Of a stretch of 14,081 nucleotides of DNA, positions 1 to 6,716 are shown in pieces; positions within the stretch are counted from its first letter, which is position 1; each line of letters opens with the position of its first letter. The stretch is taken from the NCBI GenBank assembly GCA_031253705.1, contig JAIRVW010000118.1, forward strand, positions 1-14,081, in the 5' to 3' direction. The translations under genes were made by a program, and so were the position numbers. The notes under the pieces were generated by a model. It did not search any database. It was not told the origin of the DNA and worked only from the letters and a program-made list of their open reading frames with translations. This DNA comes from Brucellaceae bacterium. Lineage in GTDB: Bacteria; Pseudomonadota; Alphaproteobacteria; Rhizobiales; Rhizobiaceae.

Positions 1-678
1 GGCTGTTTGCTGGTGACAATGGCTGCGGAACAGGTGACTCCTGATCAGGTGCAGGAACTGTCTGAGGGCGGTGTGATTATCAGTATCGGCCACAGTGACA
101 GCAATTATGAAATGGCAATGGCGCGTTTTGATGCCGGTGCACGTGGCGTGACCCATTTGTTCAATGCGATGAGCCAGTTCGGACACCGTGCACCAAATCT
201 TGTTGGTGCTGCGCTGGATCATCCGTCTGTCTGGGGCGGTATTATTGCGGACGGCCACCATGTCGAACCTGCGGCTCTGCGTGTGGCCTTGCGGGCAAAA
301 CACGGGCAGGGACGTTTGTTCTTTGTCACGGATGCGATGTCGCTGGTCGGCTCCGGTCGCGATACATTCCAGCTCAACGGCCGTACCGTATACCGTGTAG
401 AGGGTGGTTATTGCCCTAAACTGGTGCTGGAAGACCGTGTGACATTGGCAGGTTCCGATCTCGATATGGCATCGGGTCTCCGCTACGGCATGGCAATGCT
501 GGATCTCTCTTCCGAAGAAGCGCTGCGTATGGCAACGTCTTATCCGGCTGAATTTTTACGGCTTAAAGACCGTGGCGTGCTGGCACCGAAAAAACGTGCC
601 GATCTGGTCTGGCTGGATGATCAGTGCCATGTTCGCGCGACGTGGATTTCCGGTGAGCGACAGGATCAGCGGGTATGA
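1..678 (+). CDS. nagA: N-acetylglucosamine-6-phosphate deacetylase, C-terminal part (5' end outside window)
   Basis: NagA removes acetate from N-acetylglucosamine-6-phosphate to give glucosamine-6-phosphate in the cytoplasmic amino-sugar pathway. The frame is open from the first base; 225 residues are visible, and the family is usually about 380-400 long, so roughly the first 160-170 residues, including the first metal-binding motif, lie upstream. Visible family motifs, numbered from the window edge, are GHS with metal ligand His31, THLFNAM with His52, IADGHHV near residue 86, FVTDAM with the catalytic Asp111, and LAGSDLDM in the closing barrel strand. The ending RGVLAPKKRADLVWLD is typical of amidohydrolases. 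The stop codon overlaps the next start by 4 nt (ATGA), so the two genes are translationally coupled. Substrate assignment to GlcNAc-6-P rather than a related amino-sugar phosphate rests on family resemblance. Confidence 0.85.
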   Translation, partial: GCLLVTMAAEQVTPDQVQELSEGGVIISIGHSDSNYEMAMARFDAGARGVTHLFNAMSQFGHRAPNLVGAALDHPSVWGGIIADGHHVEPAALRVALRAKHGQGRLFFVTDAMSLVGSGRDTFQLNGRTVYRVEGGYCPKLVLEDRVTLAGSDLDMASGLRYGMAMLDLSSEEALRMATSYPAEFLRLKDRGVLAPKKRADLVWLDDQCHVRATWISGERQDQRV

Positions 679-1403
679 GCATTATCAATGACTATTTTGA
701 CAAGCTGACCGCGCATCTCACGCATCTGCGTGACAGTCAGGCTGAGGCTATGGCACAGGCTGTGGCGATGATCGGTGAGGCCGCACGCAACGACAAGCGT
801 GTCTTTGTGTTCGGCACCGGTCATTCGCATATGCTGGCGGAAGAAGTGCATTATCGTGCCGGTGGTCTGGCGATTACCGTGCCGGTTCTCTCAGCCTTCA
901 CCATGCTCCATGAAGGTGCATCTTCCAGCACCAAATTCGAGCGTATCAGCGGTATGGTTCAGCCTTTGCTGCAGCGCTATGATATTGGTGCCGGTGATAT
1001 TCTGCTCGTCGTATCCAATTCAGGCGTTAATGCCGCGCCGGTTGAGGCCGCGCGCTTTGGACATGAGGCCGGTGCCAAGATTATTGCGCTCACATCGGTT
1101 GCCTATTCGGCCAGCGCCGCCAATGGTCGTGTGCGCCTGTCTGAGCTGGCTGATCTGGTGCTGGATAATGAAATTCCGGCCGGTGATGCGATGATGCAGC
1201 TGCCAAACAGCGAAATGAAAGCGGGCGCGGTTTCCACTGCTGTCGGAGCTACGATCCTCCATGCCATCTTCACTGCCGTTGCTGCTGAGCTGGCTGCAGA
1301 GAGCGGAGAAGTTCCGGTTTATCGCAGTGCGAATATGCCGGGTGCCACGGAAATCAACGACCGGCTGATCGAAAAATATAAGACACGCAATCCGCATTTA
1401 TGA
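675..1403 (+). CDS. SIS-domain sugar-phosphate-binding protein (UPF0309-like)
   Basis: This is a 242-residue cytoplasmic protein with one SIS (sugar isomerase) fold. The diagnostic sites are FGTGHSHML (residues 46-54), a glycine/serine phosphate-binding loop, and SNSGVNA (114-120), the second serine-rich loop that contacts the sugar phosphate. The N-terminal 40 residues are helical and resemble the leader helix of UPF0309-type proteins. It is not a NagB-type glucosamine-6-phosphate deaminase, which has another fold. Overlap with the deacetylase gene by 4 nt means it is made with NagA and probably acts on the same amino-sugar phosphate, as an isomerase, deaminase or etherase; which one cannot be told from sequence. 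An AGGA at 662-665 sits 9 nt before the ATG. No clear intrinsic terminator follows. Confidence 0.8.
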   Translation: MSIINDYFDKLTAHLTHLRDSQAEAMAQAVAMIGEAARNDKRVFVFGTGHSHMLAEEVHYRAGGLAITVPVLSAFTMLHEGASSSTKFERISGMVQPLLQRYDIGAGDILLVVSNSGVNAAPVEAARFGHEAGAKIIALTSVAYSASAANGRVRLSELADLVLDNEIPAGDAMMQLPNSEMKAGAVSTAVGATILHAIFTAVAAELAAESGEVPVYRSANMPGATEINDRLIEKYKTRNPHL

Positions 1404-1611
1404 GTTTTGAACAGCACCCATAAATCGGGAAATCATCATCTGTAACCTTAGATTATGGATGATGCAGATTTGTTTGCAAATGGCAGGAATCCGTCAAACA
1501 AAAGCGTAATCGGGACTGTTAAGCGCTGAAATTCTGTGTAAGAGCTTCATATGGAACCGGAATTTTCCGGCTGAGAACCATTCGGATTGTTGAAGCTTAA
1601 GGGATACCCCC
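1404..1611. other. intergenic region before purU
   Basis: No credible gene is seen. A weak 7-bp inverted repeat (1434-1440 with 1458-1464) follows the SIS gene but has no T-run, so it is not a convincing terminator. A short palindrome, CCGGAATTTTCCGG, lies at 1557-1570, 41 nt before the purU start, and would form a small hairpin in the leader. The ribosome binding site for purU, AAGGGA, is at 1599-1604. I could not identify a convincing promoter. Confidence 0.4.
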
Positions 1612-2496
1612 ATGCAGAATTATGTGTTGACCGTCAGTTGCCAGTCACGCCTCGGTATAGTTGCCGCTATTTCCGGATATCTTGCGGGTATGGGGTGTAA
1701 CATCGTTGACAGCGCCCAGTTCGATGATCTTGGTGCGGACAAGTTTTTCATGCGCGTCGGTTTTATTACCGAGCAGGGCAAAAGTTTTGAAGAAATCGCC
1801 GGTGGTTTTCAGGAGACGGCTGATAAGTTCGGCATGGTCTATGACTTCCACGATACCCGCAAACCGGTGAAAACCCTGCTGATGGTTTCCCGCTTTGGTC
1901 ACTGCCTCAACGATCTGCTTTATCGCTGGAAAATCGGCGGCCTGCCGATTGACATTGTTGGTGTGGTCTCCAACCATTTTGATTATCAGAAGGTTGTTGT
2001 GAACCACGATATTCCTTTTCACCACATTGCGGTGACGAAGGAAAATAAAGCCGAAGCCGAAGCCAAAATGATGGATATCGTCAATCAGACCGGCACCGAG
2101 CTGGTGGTTTTGGCACGTTATATGCAGGTTCTGTCTGATGAGCTGAGCCAGAAAATGTCCGGCAAGATTATCAATATTCACCATTCCTTCCTGCCGTCTT
2201 TCAAAGGTGCGAATCCTTATAAGCAGGCTTATGAGCGTGGCGTGAAGCTGATCGGTGCCACCGCGCATTATGTGACCGCTGATCTTGATGAAGGTCCGAT
2301 TATCGAGCAGGACGTTGCCCGTATCACCCATGCGCAATCGGCAGCCGATTATGTTTCCATCGGCCGCGATGTCGAAGCGCAGGTTCTGGCACGCGCCATT
2401 CACGCGCATATCCATCACCGCGTCTTCCTCAATGGTAACCGGACAGTGGTATTCCCGGCGAGTCCAGGGTCGTACGCCTCTGAACGCATGGGCTGA
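1612..2496 (+). CDS. purU: formyltetrahydrofolate deformylase
   Basis: PurU hydrolyses 10-formyltetrahydrofolate to tetrahydrofolate and formate, balancing the one-carbon pool and supplying formate for purine synthesis. The 294-residue length fits the family (about 280-290). Residues 1 to about 80 form an ACT regulatory domain starting YVLTVSCQSRLGIVAAI. Residues from about 87 form the formyltransferase-like hydrolase domain, with SRFGHCLNDLLYRW (93-106), the catalytic stretch INIHHSFLP with Asn188 and His190, and ADLDEGPI with Asp226. The start is supported by AAGGGA 7 nt upstream, and an ACT strand begins directly after Met1. The gene has its own leader and is followed by structured non-coding DNA and a strong terminator, so it is probably monocistronic. 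It has no evident tie to the neighbouring pathways. Confidence 0.95.
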   Translation: MQNYVLTVSCQSRLGIVAAISGYLAGMGCNIVDSAQFDDLGADKFFMRVGFITEQGKSFEEIAGGFQETADKFGMVYDFHDTRKPVKTLLMVSRFGHCLNDLLYRWKIGGLPIDIVGVVSNHFDYQKVVVNHDIPFHHIAVTKENKAEAEAKMMDIVNQTGTELVVLARYMQVLSDELSQKMSGKIINIHHSFLPSFKGANPYKQAYERGVKLIGATAHYVTADLDEGPIIEQDVARITHAQSAADYVSIGRDVEAQVLARAIHAHIHHRVFLNGNRTVVFPASPGSYASERMG

Positions 2497-2533
2497 TCAA
2501 CCCACCGTTATTCACGCACTGACGGTCTGCAAA

Positions 2534-2605
2534 CGGAGCATTCCTCCGCTTCCGGTGCTCATGTACCTCAAAGTACATTCCGCTCCGGTTCTCGGAATAA
2601 CTCCG
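2534..2605. repeat. cluster of short stem-loops downstream of purU
   Basis: Three small perfect inverted repeats follow each other: CGGAG/CTCCG at 2534-2548, ATGTAC/GTACAT with a 6-nt loop at 2561-2578, and CGGA/TCCG at 2593-2605. Two segments (about 2543-2566 and 2577-2600) also look like diverged copies of one another around TCCGCT(T)CCGGT. No convincing reading frame covers the stretch. It may be an intergenic repeat unit or a structured 3' untranslated region of the purU transcript. Confidence 0.45.
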
Positions 2606-2663
2606 TTTTCGCCTCGTCATTGCAAGAATTCCGGCATGTTGAGAGCGTCGCGCTTTGAATAAA

Positions 2664-2690
2664 ATAAAAGCCGGAATTTCCGGCTTTTAT
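2664..2690. terminator. bidirectional intrinsic terminator between purU and the small secreted-protein gene
   Basis: A perfect 13-bp inverted repeat with a single central base has the core GCCGGAA/TTCCGGC flanked by A-runs and T-runs on both sides. It is followed by T-rich sequence on the plus strand (to 2694), and on the minus strand by T-rich sequence across 2663-2653. It can therefore end purU transcripts from the left and the convergent gene from the right. The stop codon of the minus-strand gene lies inside the stem. Confidence 0.85.
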
Positions 2691-3007
2691 TTTTGCAGAG
2701 ATGACTGGCATTTCTCTTCAACATCATTGCGGAAATCAGACATATTTCTCACCCACGCATTATCGCCGTCAACCAACGGCCTCGCATAAGCCTCTCTGAT
2801 AATTGTCTGAAAAACTTCCCTGACCGCCGGATCAAATCTGATCTTCAAAAGATCAGTCAGCGGTTTTCCCTCTAAACGTGCTGCCATAGACCGCCCTGCA
2901 AGTTCACCGAGCTTAGAGCAGAACACAGCGTTGTTTTCACTCGCATGAACAATCGGGCTATGCACCATATAAATGATAGCTATCAGCACTGCTAAAAATA
3001 AACGCAT
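2687..3007 (-). CDS. small predicted secreted protein of unknown function
   Basis: A 106-residue protein I do not recognise by name. The N-terminus is a clear Sec signal peptide: Met-Arg, then a hydrophobic stretch LFLAVLIAIIYMV, then a likely cleavage after VHA (residue 22), which predicts a periplasmic product of about 84 residues. It has one cysteine near each end of the mature chain (Cys30 and Cys100), which could form a disulfide. The middle is helical, with REAYARPL and a closing EF/DFR...VEEKC pattern that I associate with small uncharacterised proteobacterial exported proteins. The start at 3007 is chosen over an in-frame ATG at 3037 because GGAGG lies 5 nt upstream and the signal peptide begins there. 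It is convergent to purU, shares its terminator and has its own putative promoter. Confidence 0.75.
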   Translation of the reverse strand: MRLFLAVLIAIIYMVHSPIVHASENNAVFCSKLGELAGRSMAARLEGKPLTDLLKIRFDPAVREVFQTIIREAYARPLVDGDNAWVRNMSDFRNDVEEKCQSSLQK

Positions 3008-3059
3008 GTAAGCCTCCAAAGCGGAGAAGTCTGACAAGATATGCGTGAATGCTATGTCT

Positions 3060-3089
3060 AATAGAGACTCCGTACGGAATTTTAGTCAA
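3060..3089 (-). promoter_or_regulatory. putative promoter of the small secreted-protein gene, with central palindrome
   Basis: On the minus strand a TTGACT (-35 like, 3089-3084) is followed after 18 nt by TCTATT (-10 like, 3065-3060), about 53 nt before the start codon. A perfect 10-bp palindrome, TCCGTACGGA (3069-3078), lies between the two boxes, a position where a repressor could act. Assigned by eye only. Confidence 0.35.
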
Positions 3090-3092
3090 TAA

Positions 3093-3117
3093 AAAAGCCC
3101 CGCATAGCGGGGCTTTT
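3093..3117. terminator. intrinsic terminator of amaB (usable in both directions)
   Basis: The stem AAAAGCCCCGC / GCGGGGCTTTT (11 bp) has an ATA loop. On the minus strand it is followed by a T-run (reverse complement of the A-run at 3091-3096 and ATTG beyond). It lies 21 nt past the amaB stop codon and separates amaB from the small secreted-protein gene. Confidence 0.9.
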
Positions 3118-3138
3118 CTTTGTCATCAGTACTGATGA

Positions 3139-4674
3139 TTAGTCGATATCGAAGGATACGCCCTGTGCGAGCGGCAGTGCCTTGGAGTAGTTTACAGTAT
3201 TGGTTGCACGGCGCATGTAAGCTTTCCATGCATCCGAACCGGATTCGCGACCGCCACCGGTTTCCTTTTCACCGCCGAATGCACCGCCGATTTCAGCACC
3301 GGATGTACCGATGTTAACGTTGGCGATACCGCAATCCGAACCGGATGCAGAGAGGAAACGCTCAGCTTCCTGCAGGTTCAGTGTGAAGATCGAAGACGAC
3401 AGACCGGCACCAACTGCATTGTGCAGTTCGAGGACGTTGTCGAAATCGCTGTATTTCATCACATAGAGGATCGGTGCGAAGGTTTCTTCGAGAACCGGAC
3501 CTGCCTGTTCCGGCATTTCAACGATGGCTGGCTGTACGTAGTAACCTGTGTCCGGACCAATGGAAACGCGTTCACCACCGACAACTTTACCGCCGTGTGC
3601 TTTGGCTTCTGCCAGAGCTTTCTGCATGCCGTCGAACGAAGCTTTGTCGATCAGCGGGCCGATCAGTGCAGGGGTTTCCAGCGGGTTGCCGATGGATACG
3701 CTCTGATAGGCTTTGACCAGACGTGGTACCAGTGTGTCGTAAACGCTTTCGTGTACGAACAGACGGCGCATGGTGGTGCAACGCTGACCTGCAGTACCCA
3801 TGGCACCGAAAGCAATCGCGCGCAGAGCCATGTCGAGATCGGCTGACGGGCAGACGATACCGGCATTGTTGCCGCCGAGTTCGAGGATAGCGCGTGCGAA
3901 ACGCTTGGCCAGACGCGGGCCTACATCGCGACCCATGCGGGTTGAACCGGTTGCGGAAACCAGCGGAACCTTCGGATGGTCAACCAGAACTTCACCGATT
4001 GTACGGTCGCCGATGATAACAGCGGACAGACCCTTAGGAGCATCTGCGCCGAAACGGGCAGCCGCACGGTTGAAGATCGCTTCACAAGCAAGTGCTGTGA
4101 GAGGGGTCTTTTCGGAAGGCTTCCAGACAACTGCGTCACCGGCAACCAGTGCCAGAGCCGCGTTCCATGACCAGACAGCTACAGGGAAATTGAAGGCGGA
4201 GATAACGCCGACAACGCCGAGCGGATGCCATGTTTCCATCATACGGTGACCGGCGCGTTCAGTCGCAATGGTCAAACCGTAAAGCTGACGGGACAGACCA
4301 ACTGCGAAATCGCAGATGTCGATCATTTCCTGAACTTCGCCGAGGCCTTCAGAGATGATCTTACCGGCTTCGATGGAAACCAGACGGCCGAGATCAGCTT
4401 TGGACGCGCGCAGTTCTTCACCGAGCAGGCGGATCAGTTCACCGCGGCGAGGAGCCGGAACATCGCGCCATGTGCGGAATGCTGCGTCAGCTTCTTCGAT
4501 CATGCGGGCAGTGTCTGCAGCCGAATGAGTCTTGAGGGCGCCGATCTGTTCGCCGGTAACCGGGCTGAACGAGGCAAGATCACCGCCTGTATAGGCAGCG
4601 CTGTCAACGCCAAGCTTGGCGAGAATGTCAGCAGCTTCCTGCTTAACGTTCACTTTTTTATTTTCGGTGCTCAT
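3139..4674 (-). CDS. amaB: L-2-aminoadipate 6-semialdehyde dehydrogenase (ALDH7 family)
   Basis: AmaB oxidises L-2-aminoadipate 6-semialdehyde, the open form of piperideine-6-carboxylate, to L-2-aminoadipate with NAD(P)+ in the cytoplasm. The predicted 511-residue protein spans a complete aldehyde dehydrogenase. Visible sites, in this numbering, are SAFNFP with Asn162, GSTRMG in the cofactor domain, LELGGNN with the general base Glu265, and GQRCTT with the nucleophile Cys299. The block GGAFGGEKETGGGRESGSD near the C-terminus is characteristic of ALDH7 (antiquitin, AmaB). The start at 4674 is preferred to an in-frame ATG at 4683, because AGGGA is 9 nt from the former but abuts the latter. It lies downstream of hglS on the same strand, across a 269-nt gap with its own regulatory structures, so it may have its own promoter. 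Context with hglS and amaA supports the lysine/pipecolate role over other ALDH7 substrates. Confidence 0.9.
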   Translation of the reverse strand: MSTENKKVNVKQEAADILAKLGVDSAAYTGGDLASFSPVTGEQIGALKTHSAADTARMIEEADAAFRTWRDVPAPRRGELIRLLGEELRASKADLGRLVSIEAGKIISEGLGEVQEMIDICDFAVGLSRQLYGLTIATERAGHRMMETWHPLGVVGVISAFNFPVAVWSWNAALALVAGDAVVWKPSEKTPLTALACEAIFNRAAARFGADAPKGLSAVIIGDRTIGEVLVDHPKVPLVSATGSTRMGRDVGPRLAKRFARAILELGGNNAGIVCPSADLDMALRAIAFGAMGTAGQRCTTMRRLFVHESVYDTLVPRLVKAYQSVSIGNPLETPALIGPLIDKASFDGMQKALAEAKAHGGKVVGGERVSIGPDTGYYVQPAIVEMPEQAGPVLEETFAPILYVMKYSDFDNVLELHNAVGAGLSSSIFTLNLQEAERFLSASGSDCGIANVNIGTSGAEIGGAFGGEKETGGGRESGSDAWKAYMRRATNTVNYSKALPLAQGVSFDID

Positions 4675-4702
4675 AAATCGCATTCCCTATTGTTTATCGT
4701 TC

Positions 4703-4748
4703 AGAATATCAGGCGTTTGTTCGGGTAAGGGAACAGACCTGATATTCT
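4703..4748. promoter_or_regulatory. long inverted repeat in the amaB leader
   Basis: AGAATATCAGG (4703-4713) is matched perfectly by CCTGATATTCT (4738-4748). Inside these arms TTTGTTC and GAACAGA continue the pairing with one G-U wobble after a 2-nt bulge. The structure ends 15 nt before the amaB ribosome binding site. On the minus strand the outer arm overlaps a -10 like TAGAAT (4749-4744). It could be a regulator-binding site pair or an mRNA leader hairpin. It has no T-run, so it is not a terminator. Confidence 0.5.
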
Positions 4749-4760
4749 ATCTGGTACGGT

Positions 4761-4811
4761 GGAGCAGTAATCTGCTCCGGAGCATTTCGCAGTTAACTGG
4801 TTGCAGTTAAC
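4761..4811. promoter_or_regulatory. short palindromes and a direct repeat upstream of amaB
   Basis: GGAGCAG-TAAT-CTGCTCC (4761-4778) is a perfect 7-bp stem with a tetraloop, overlapping the palindrome GCTCCGGAGC (4775-4784). Next comes a direct repeat, GCAGTTAAC, at 4789-4797 and 4803-4811, 14 bp apart, each copy holding GTTAAC. The density of symmetric elements suggests a control region for amaB; no specific factor can be named. Confidence 0.35.
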
Positions 4812-4838
4812 GACCGCGATAATGCGACAACTCATGAA

Positions 4839-4883
4839 ACTAGAGCGAGTGTGGCGGACTCAATTAAATGGACACGCTCTAGT
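4839..4883. repeat. intergenic palindromic repeat of Hyphomicrobiales type
   Basis: ACTAGAGCG plus TGT (2-nt bulge between) on the left pairs with ACACGCTCTAGT on the right around an AT-rich centre. From memory, CTAGAGCG/CGCTCTAG palindromes are scattered through intergenic DNA in Brucella and rhizobial relatives. It lies between hglS and amaB and is probably a dispersed repeat unit rather than a gene-specific site. Confidence 0.55.
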
Positions 4884-4894
4884 ATAAACAGCTG

Positions 4895-4927
4895 AACGGC
4901 AATCCGCTTTGAGGGCAGATTGCCGTT
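4895..4927. terminator. possible terminator hairpin downstream of hglS
   Basis: The stem AACGGCAATC / GATTGCCGTT (10 bp) has a 13-nt loop and lies 17 nt past the hglS stop codon. On the minus strand it is followed by CAGCTGTTTAT, a poor T-run, so termination may be partial and some hglS transcripts could continue into amaB. Confidence 0.5.
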
Positions 4928-4943
4928 TTCATATGTTATCTAG

Positions 4944-6335
4944 TTATTCTGCTGCAGCTTTAAAGGCGAGAGCCTTCAATGCACCCTCAACAGATTCGCG
5001 CTCGATGCGTGCATAGTGTTCAAATTCATTGAGCACGGTTGCGCCGAGATCAGCTTCGAAACGCTTCTGGTTCGGGCTTTCAGTGAATTCCTGTGTATCA
5101 TCGTCGCCGAGATTGGACTGGAAGATACCAGCGGCGCTCACCGGCAGGAAGTCTTCATAGACAATCGGGTCAAACTGAATTGCGCCTTCAGCAATCAGGC
5201 TGTTGAGATTGGCAACAGTCAGCTCGCTCTTGGCTTTTGAGCGGTCTGCAACACTGTAAGCGAAGTAACCGAGACCCTGTTCACGGATTTCTGCCCATGT
5301 GTCAGGGAATTCTTCAAAAACTTCACCGAGAATACGGACATATTCAGCAGCGTTCGAGCCATCCGGTGCAGGGCGGATACGTGCACGGGTCTTGTCGAGC
5401 AGTGCATCATACAGGCCACGGCCTTTTGGTGTCAGAGCAATACCGCGCTGTTCAATTTCACCAAAACGGGCAGTGTGTGTACCGGCTTTCCATTCGCCTG
5501 CAGCATCGGTGAAAGAAACAGCTTCTTCCAGAGCTTTAAACGAGGTCTGACGCAGCAGAACCGCACATTTACGGGTTGGCGGGCCTTCAACAACAGCTTT
5601 AGGCGAAATGTTGCGTGCCGGCATCTGAGCCTGCACCGCATCAATGTCGAGTGTGCGTGGTGTCAGATGGTTGATGTGCGGGCCCTTGAAAGACACAACG
5701 TCAGCAATCAGACGGTGGGCGTCGTGCAGACGGTGATAGAGTTCTGCACTCACATTGGCCTTATCGTGCCAGCGGAAAGTTTCCAGAACTTCGGCAACAA
5801 ACTTGTCAGCCTGTTCTTGTGTCAGACCGCCTTGCTTTTCAGCAGTCTCGATCAGCTCAATCGCACCGGCAGTGAAGATGTTACGCTTTGCGAGTGTTTC
5901 TTCGGCTTCCTTACGCAGCTTTTCGTCAGCGATCAAATCGAGACGCAGCAGCGAGGTGAAAACGCGGAAAGGATTGATCTTCAGCGAAGCATCTGCAACC
6001 GGACGGAACGCTGTGGAATGCACAGGCACACCGGCGGCCGAGAGGTCGTAGTAACCGACAGGGAACATGCCCATAACCGCATAAGCGCGGCGCATCATGG
6101 AGAGTTCAGCGGCGGTGCCGAGACGGATCGCACCGTGACGTTCTTCAGAAATACGATCCAGAGAATCGGTATCTTCGAGGCGGGCGAGCAGTTCAGGCTG
6201 GGCTTTCAGTGTTGCAGCATTTACGTCTGCAACCAGTTCCATCAGCGTGCCATAAGCAGGCACTTCTGTACGGTACATTGCGGACATTGCGGCCGAGAAT
6301 GCAGCGCGGATGCTGTCGGCTGATACGAAGTTCAT
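4944..6335 (-). CDS. hglS: 2-oxoadipate dioxygenase/decarboxylase (D-2-hydroxyglutarate synthase, DUF1338)
   Basis: HglS-family enzymes are Fe(II) proteins that convert 2-oxoadipate with O2 to D-2-hydroxyglutarate and CO2, the step linking 2-aminoadipate to central metabolism. The 463-residue protein matches the family length. The N-terminal ERHGAIRLG carries His67 and Arg71, matching by position the iron ligand and substrate arginine I recall for P. putida HglS. INHLTPR holds His223 as the second ligand, and FGEIEQRG (Glu293 or Glu295) the third. The family was first annotated as YdcJ/DUF1338. AAGGAGG sits 6 nt before the ATG, the strongest ribosome binding site in this cluster. It is divergent from the LysR gene and upstream of amaB on the same strand, as expected for a co-regulated lysine pathway. 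The product stereochemistry is taken from the family. Confidence 0.88.
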   Translation of the reverse strand: MNFVSADSIRAAFSAAMSAMYRTEVPAYGTLMELVADVNAATLKAQPELLARLEDTDSLDRISEERHGAIRLGTAAELSMMRRAYAVMGMFPVGYYDLSAAGVPVHSTAFRPVADASLKINPFRVFTSLLRLDLIADEKLRKEAEETLAKRNIFTAGAIELIETAEKQGGLTQEQADKFVAEVLETFRWHDKANVSAELYHRLHDAHRLIADVVSFKGPHINHLTPRTLDIDAVQAQMPARNISPKAVVEGPPTRKCAVLLRQTSFKALEEAVSFTDAAGEWKAGTHTARFGEIEQRGIALTPKGRGLYDALLDKTRARIRPAPDGSNAAEYVRILGEVFEEFPDTWAEIREQGLGYFAYSVADRSKAKSELTVANLNSLIAEGAIQFDPIVYEDFLPVSAAGIFQSNLGDDDTQEFTESPNQKRFEADLGATVLNEFEHYARIERESVEGALKALAFKAAAE

Positions 6336-6716
6336 GGGTTGCCTCCTTAGGGGCTTTCCGTATTGAGAGCTGTTATCTGTCTTGGGAGAAGATAAAGCCC
6401 TGTCTGTTTTGCTCTTGATACAGCCTCATAAAGAAAACCGGATGACGATTTTCCTGAAACCGCTTTTCAGGAAAGCTCTATGCTCTGAGAGAGTCGCATA
6501 AAACTGTCCTGATGTTGTTGTAGATGCCTATCTGATCCGAAAAATGTCAGCCAGATTTCGGGATATGCTTTAAAATTGACACGTTATTTCTTTTTAAATC
6601 GATTTTCGATCAGCTGAAACACGTATCAGATGTTGATATCATGACTAAAATTGATCATATCAGTTGTAGTGGCCGCATGATTGCGACGAAATCGACTATG
6701 TTTATGCGAGGCAGGA
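6336..6716. promoter_or_regulatory. divergent control region between hglS and the LysR-type regulator
   Basis: These 381 nt without a gene hold several symmetric sites. A perfect 10-bp inverted repeat, TTTCCTGAAA-N5-TTTCAGGAAA, is at 6450-6474, about 115 nt before hglS. A consensus-like TTGACA (6576-6581) with TCGATT 17 nt on (6599-6604) could serve lysR. ATCGA-TTT-TCGAT (6598-6610) overlaps that -10 region. TGATAT-N17-ATATCA (6634-6662) lies before the lysR start. Such a layout is usual for a LysR regulator controlling itself and the divergent target. The exact hglS promoter could not be placed. Confidence 0.5.

Noticed and set aside
1565..1611. CTGAGA near the purU start, reminiscent of a thiamine pyrophosphate riboswitch
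   Set aside because: The remaining conserved TPP riboswitch blocks are absent and purU is not a thiamine gene.
1645..2418. Long open frame (257 codons) on the minus strand opposite purU
   Set aside because: purU is complete and certain; the opposite product has no recognisable domain.
2534..2605. CRISPR-like reading of the short repeats after purU
   Set aside because: The units are degenerate and too few, with no regular spacers and no cas genes nearby.
4675..4683. Upstream ATG for amaB
   Set aside because: AGGGA abuts this ATG with no spacer but stands 9 nt from the next one.
5475..6323. Long open frame (282 codons) on the plus strand opposite hglS
   Set aside because: It mirrors a well-supported DUF1338 gene and its product is cysteine- and arginine-rich without motifs; it is a codon-bias shadow.
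6681..6716. Upstream TTG start for the LysR gene
   Set aside because: It would add 12 residues not expected before a LysR DNA-binding domain, and the ATG at 6717 has a ribosome binding site.
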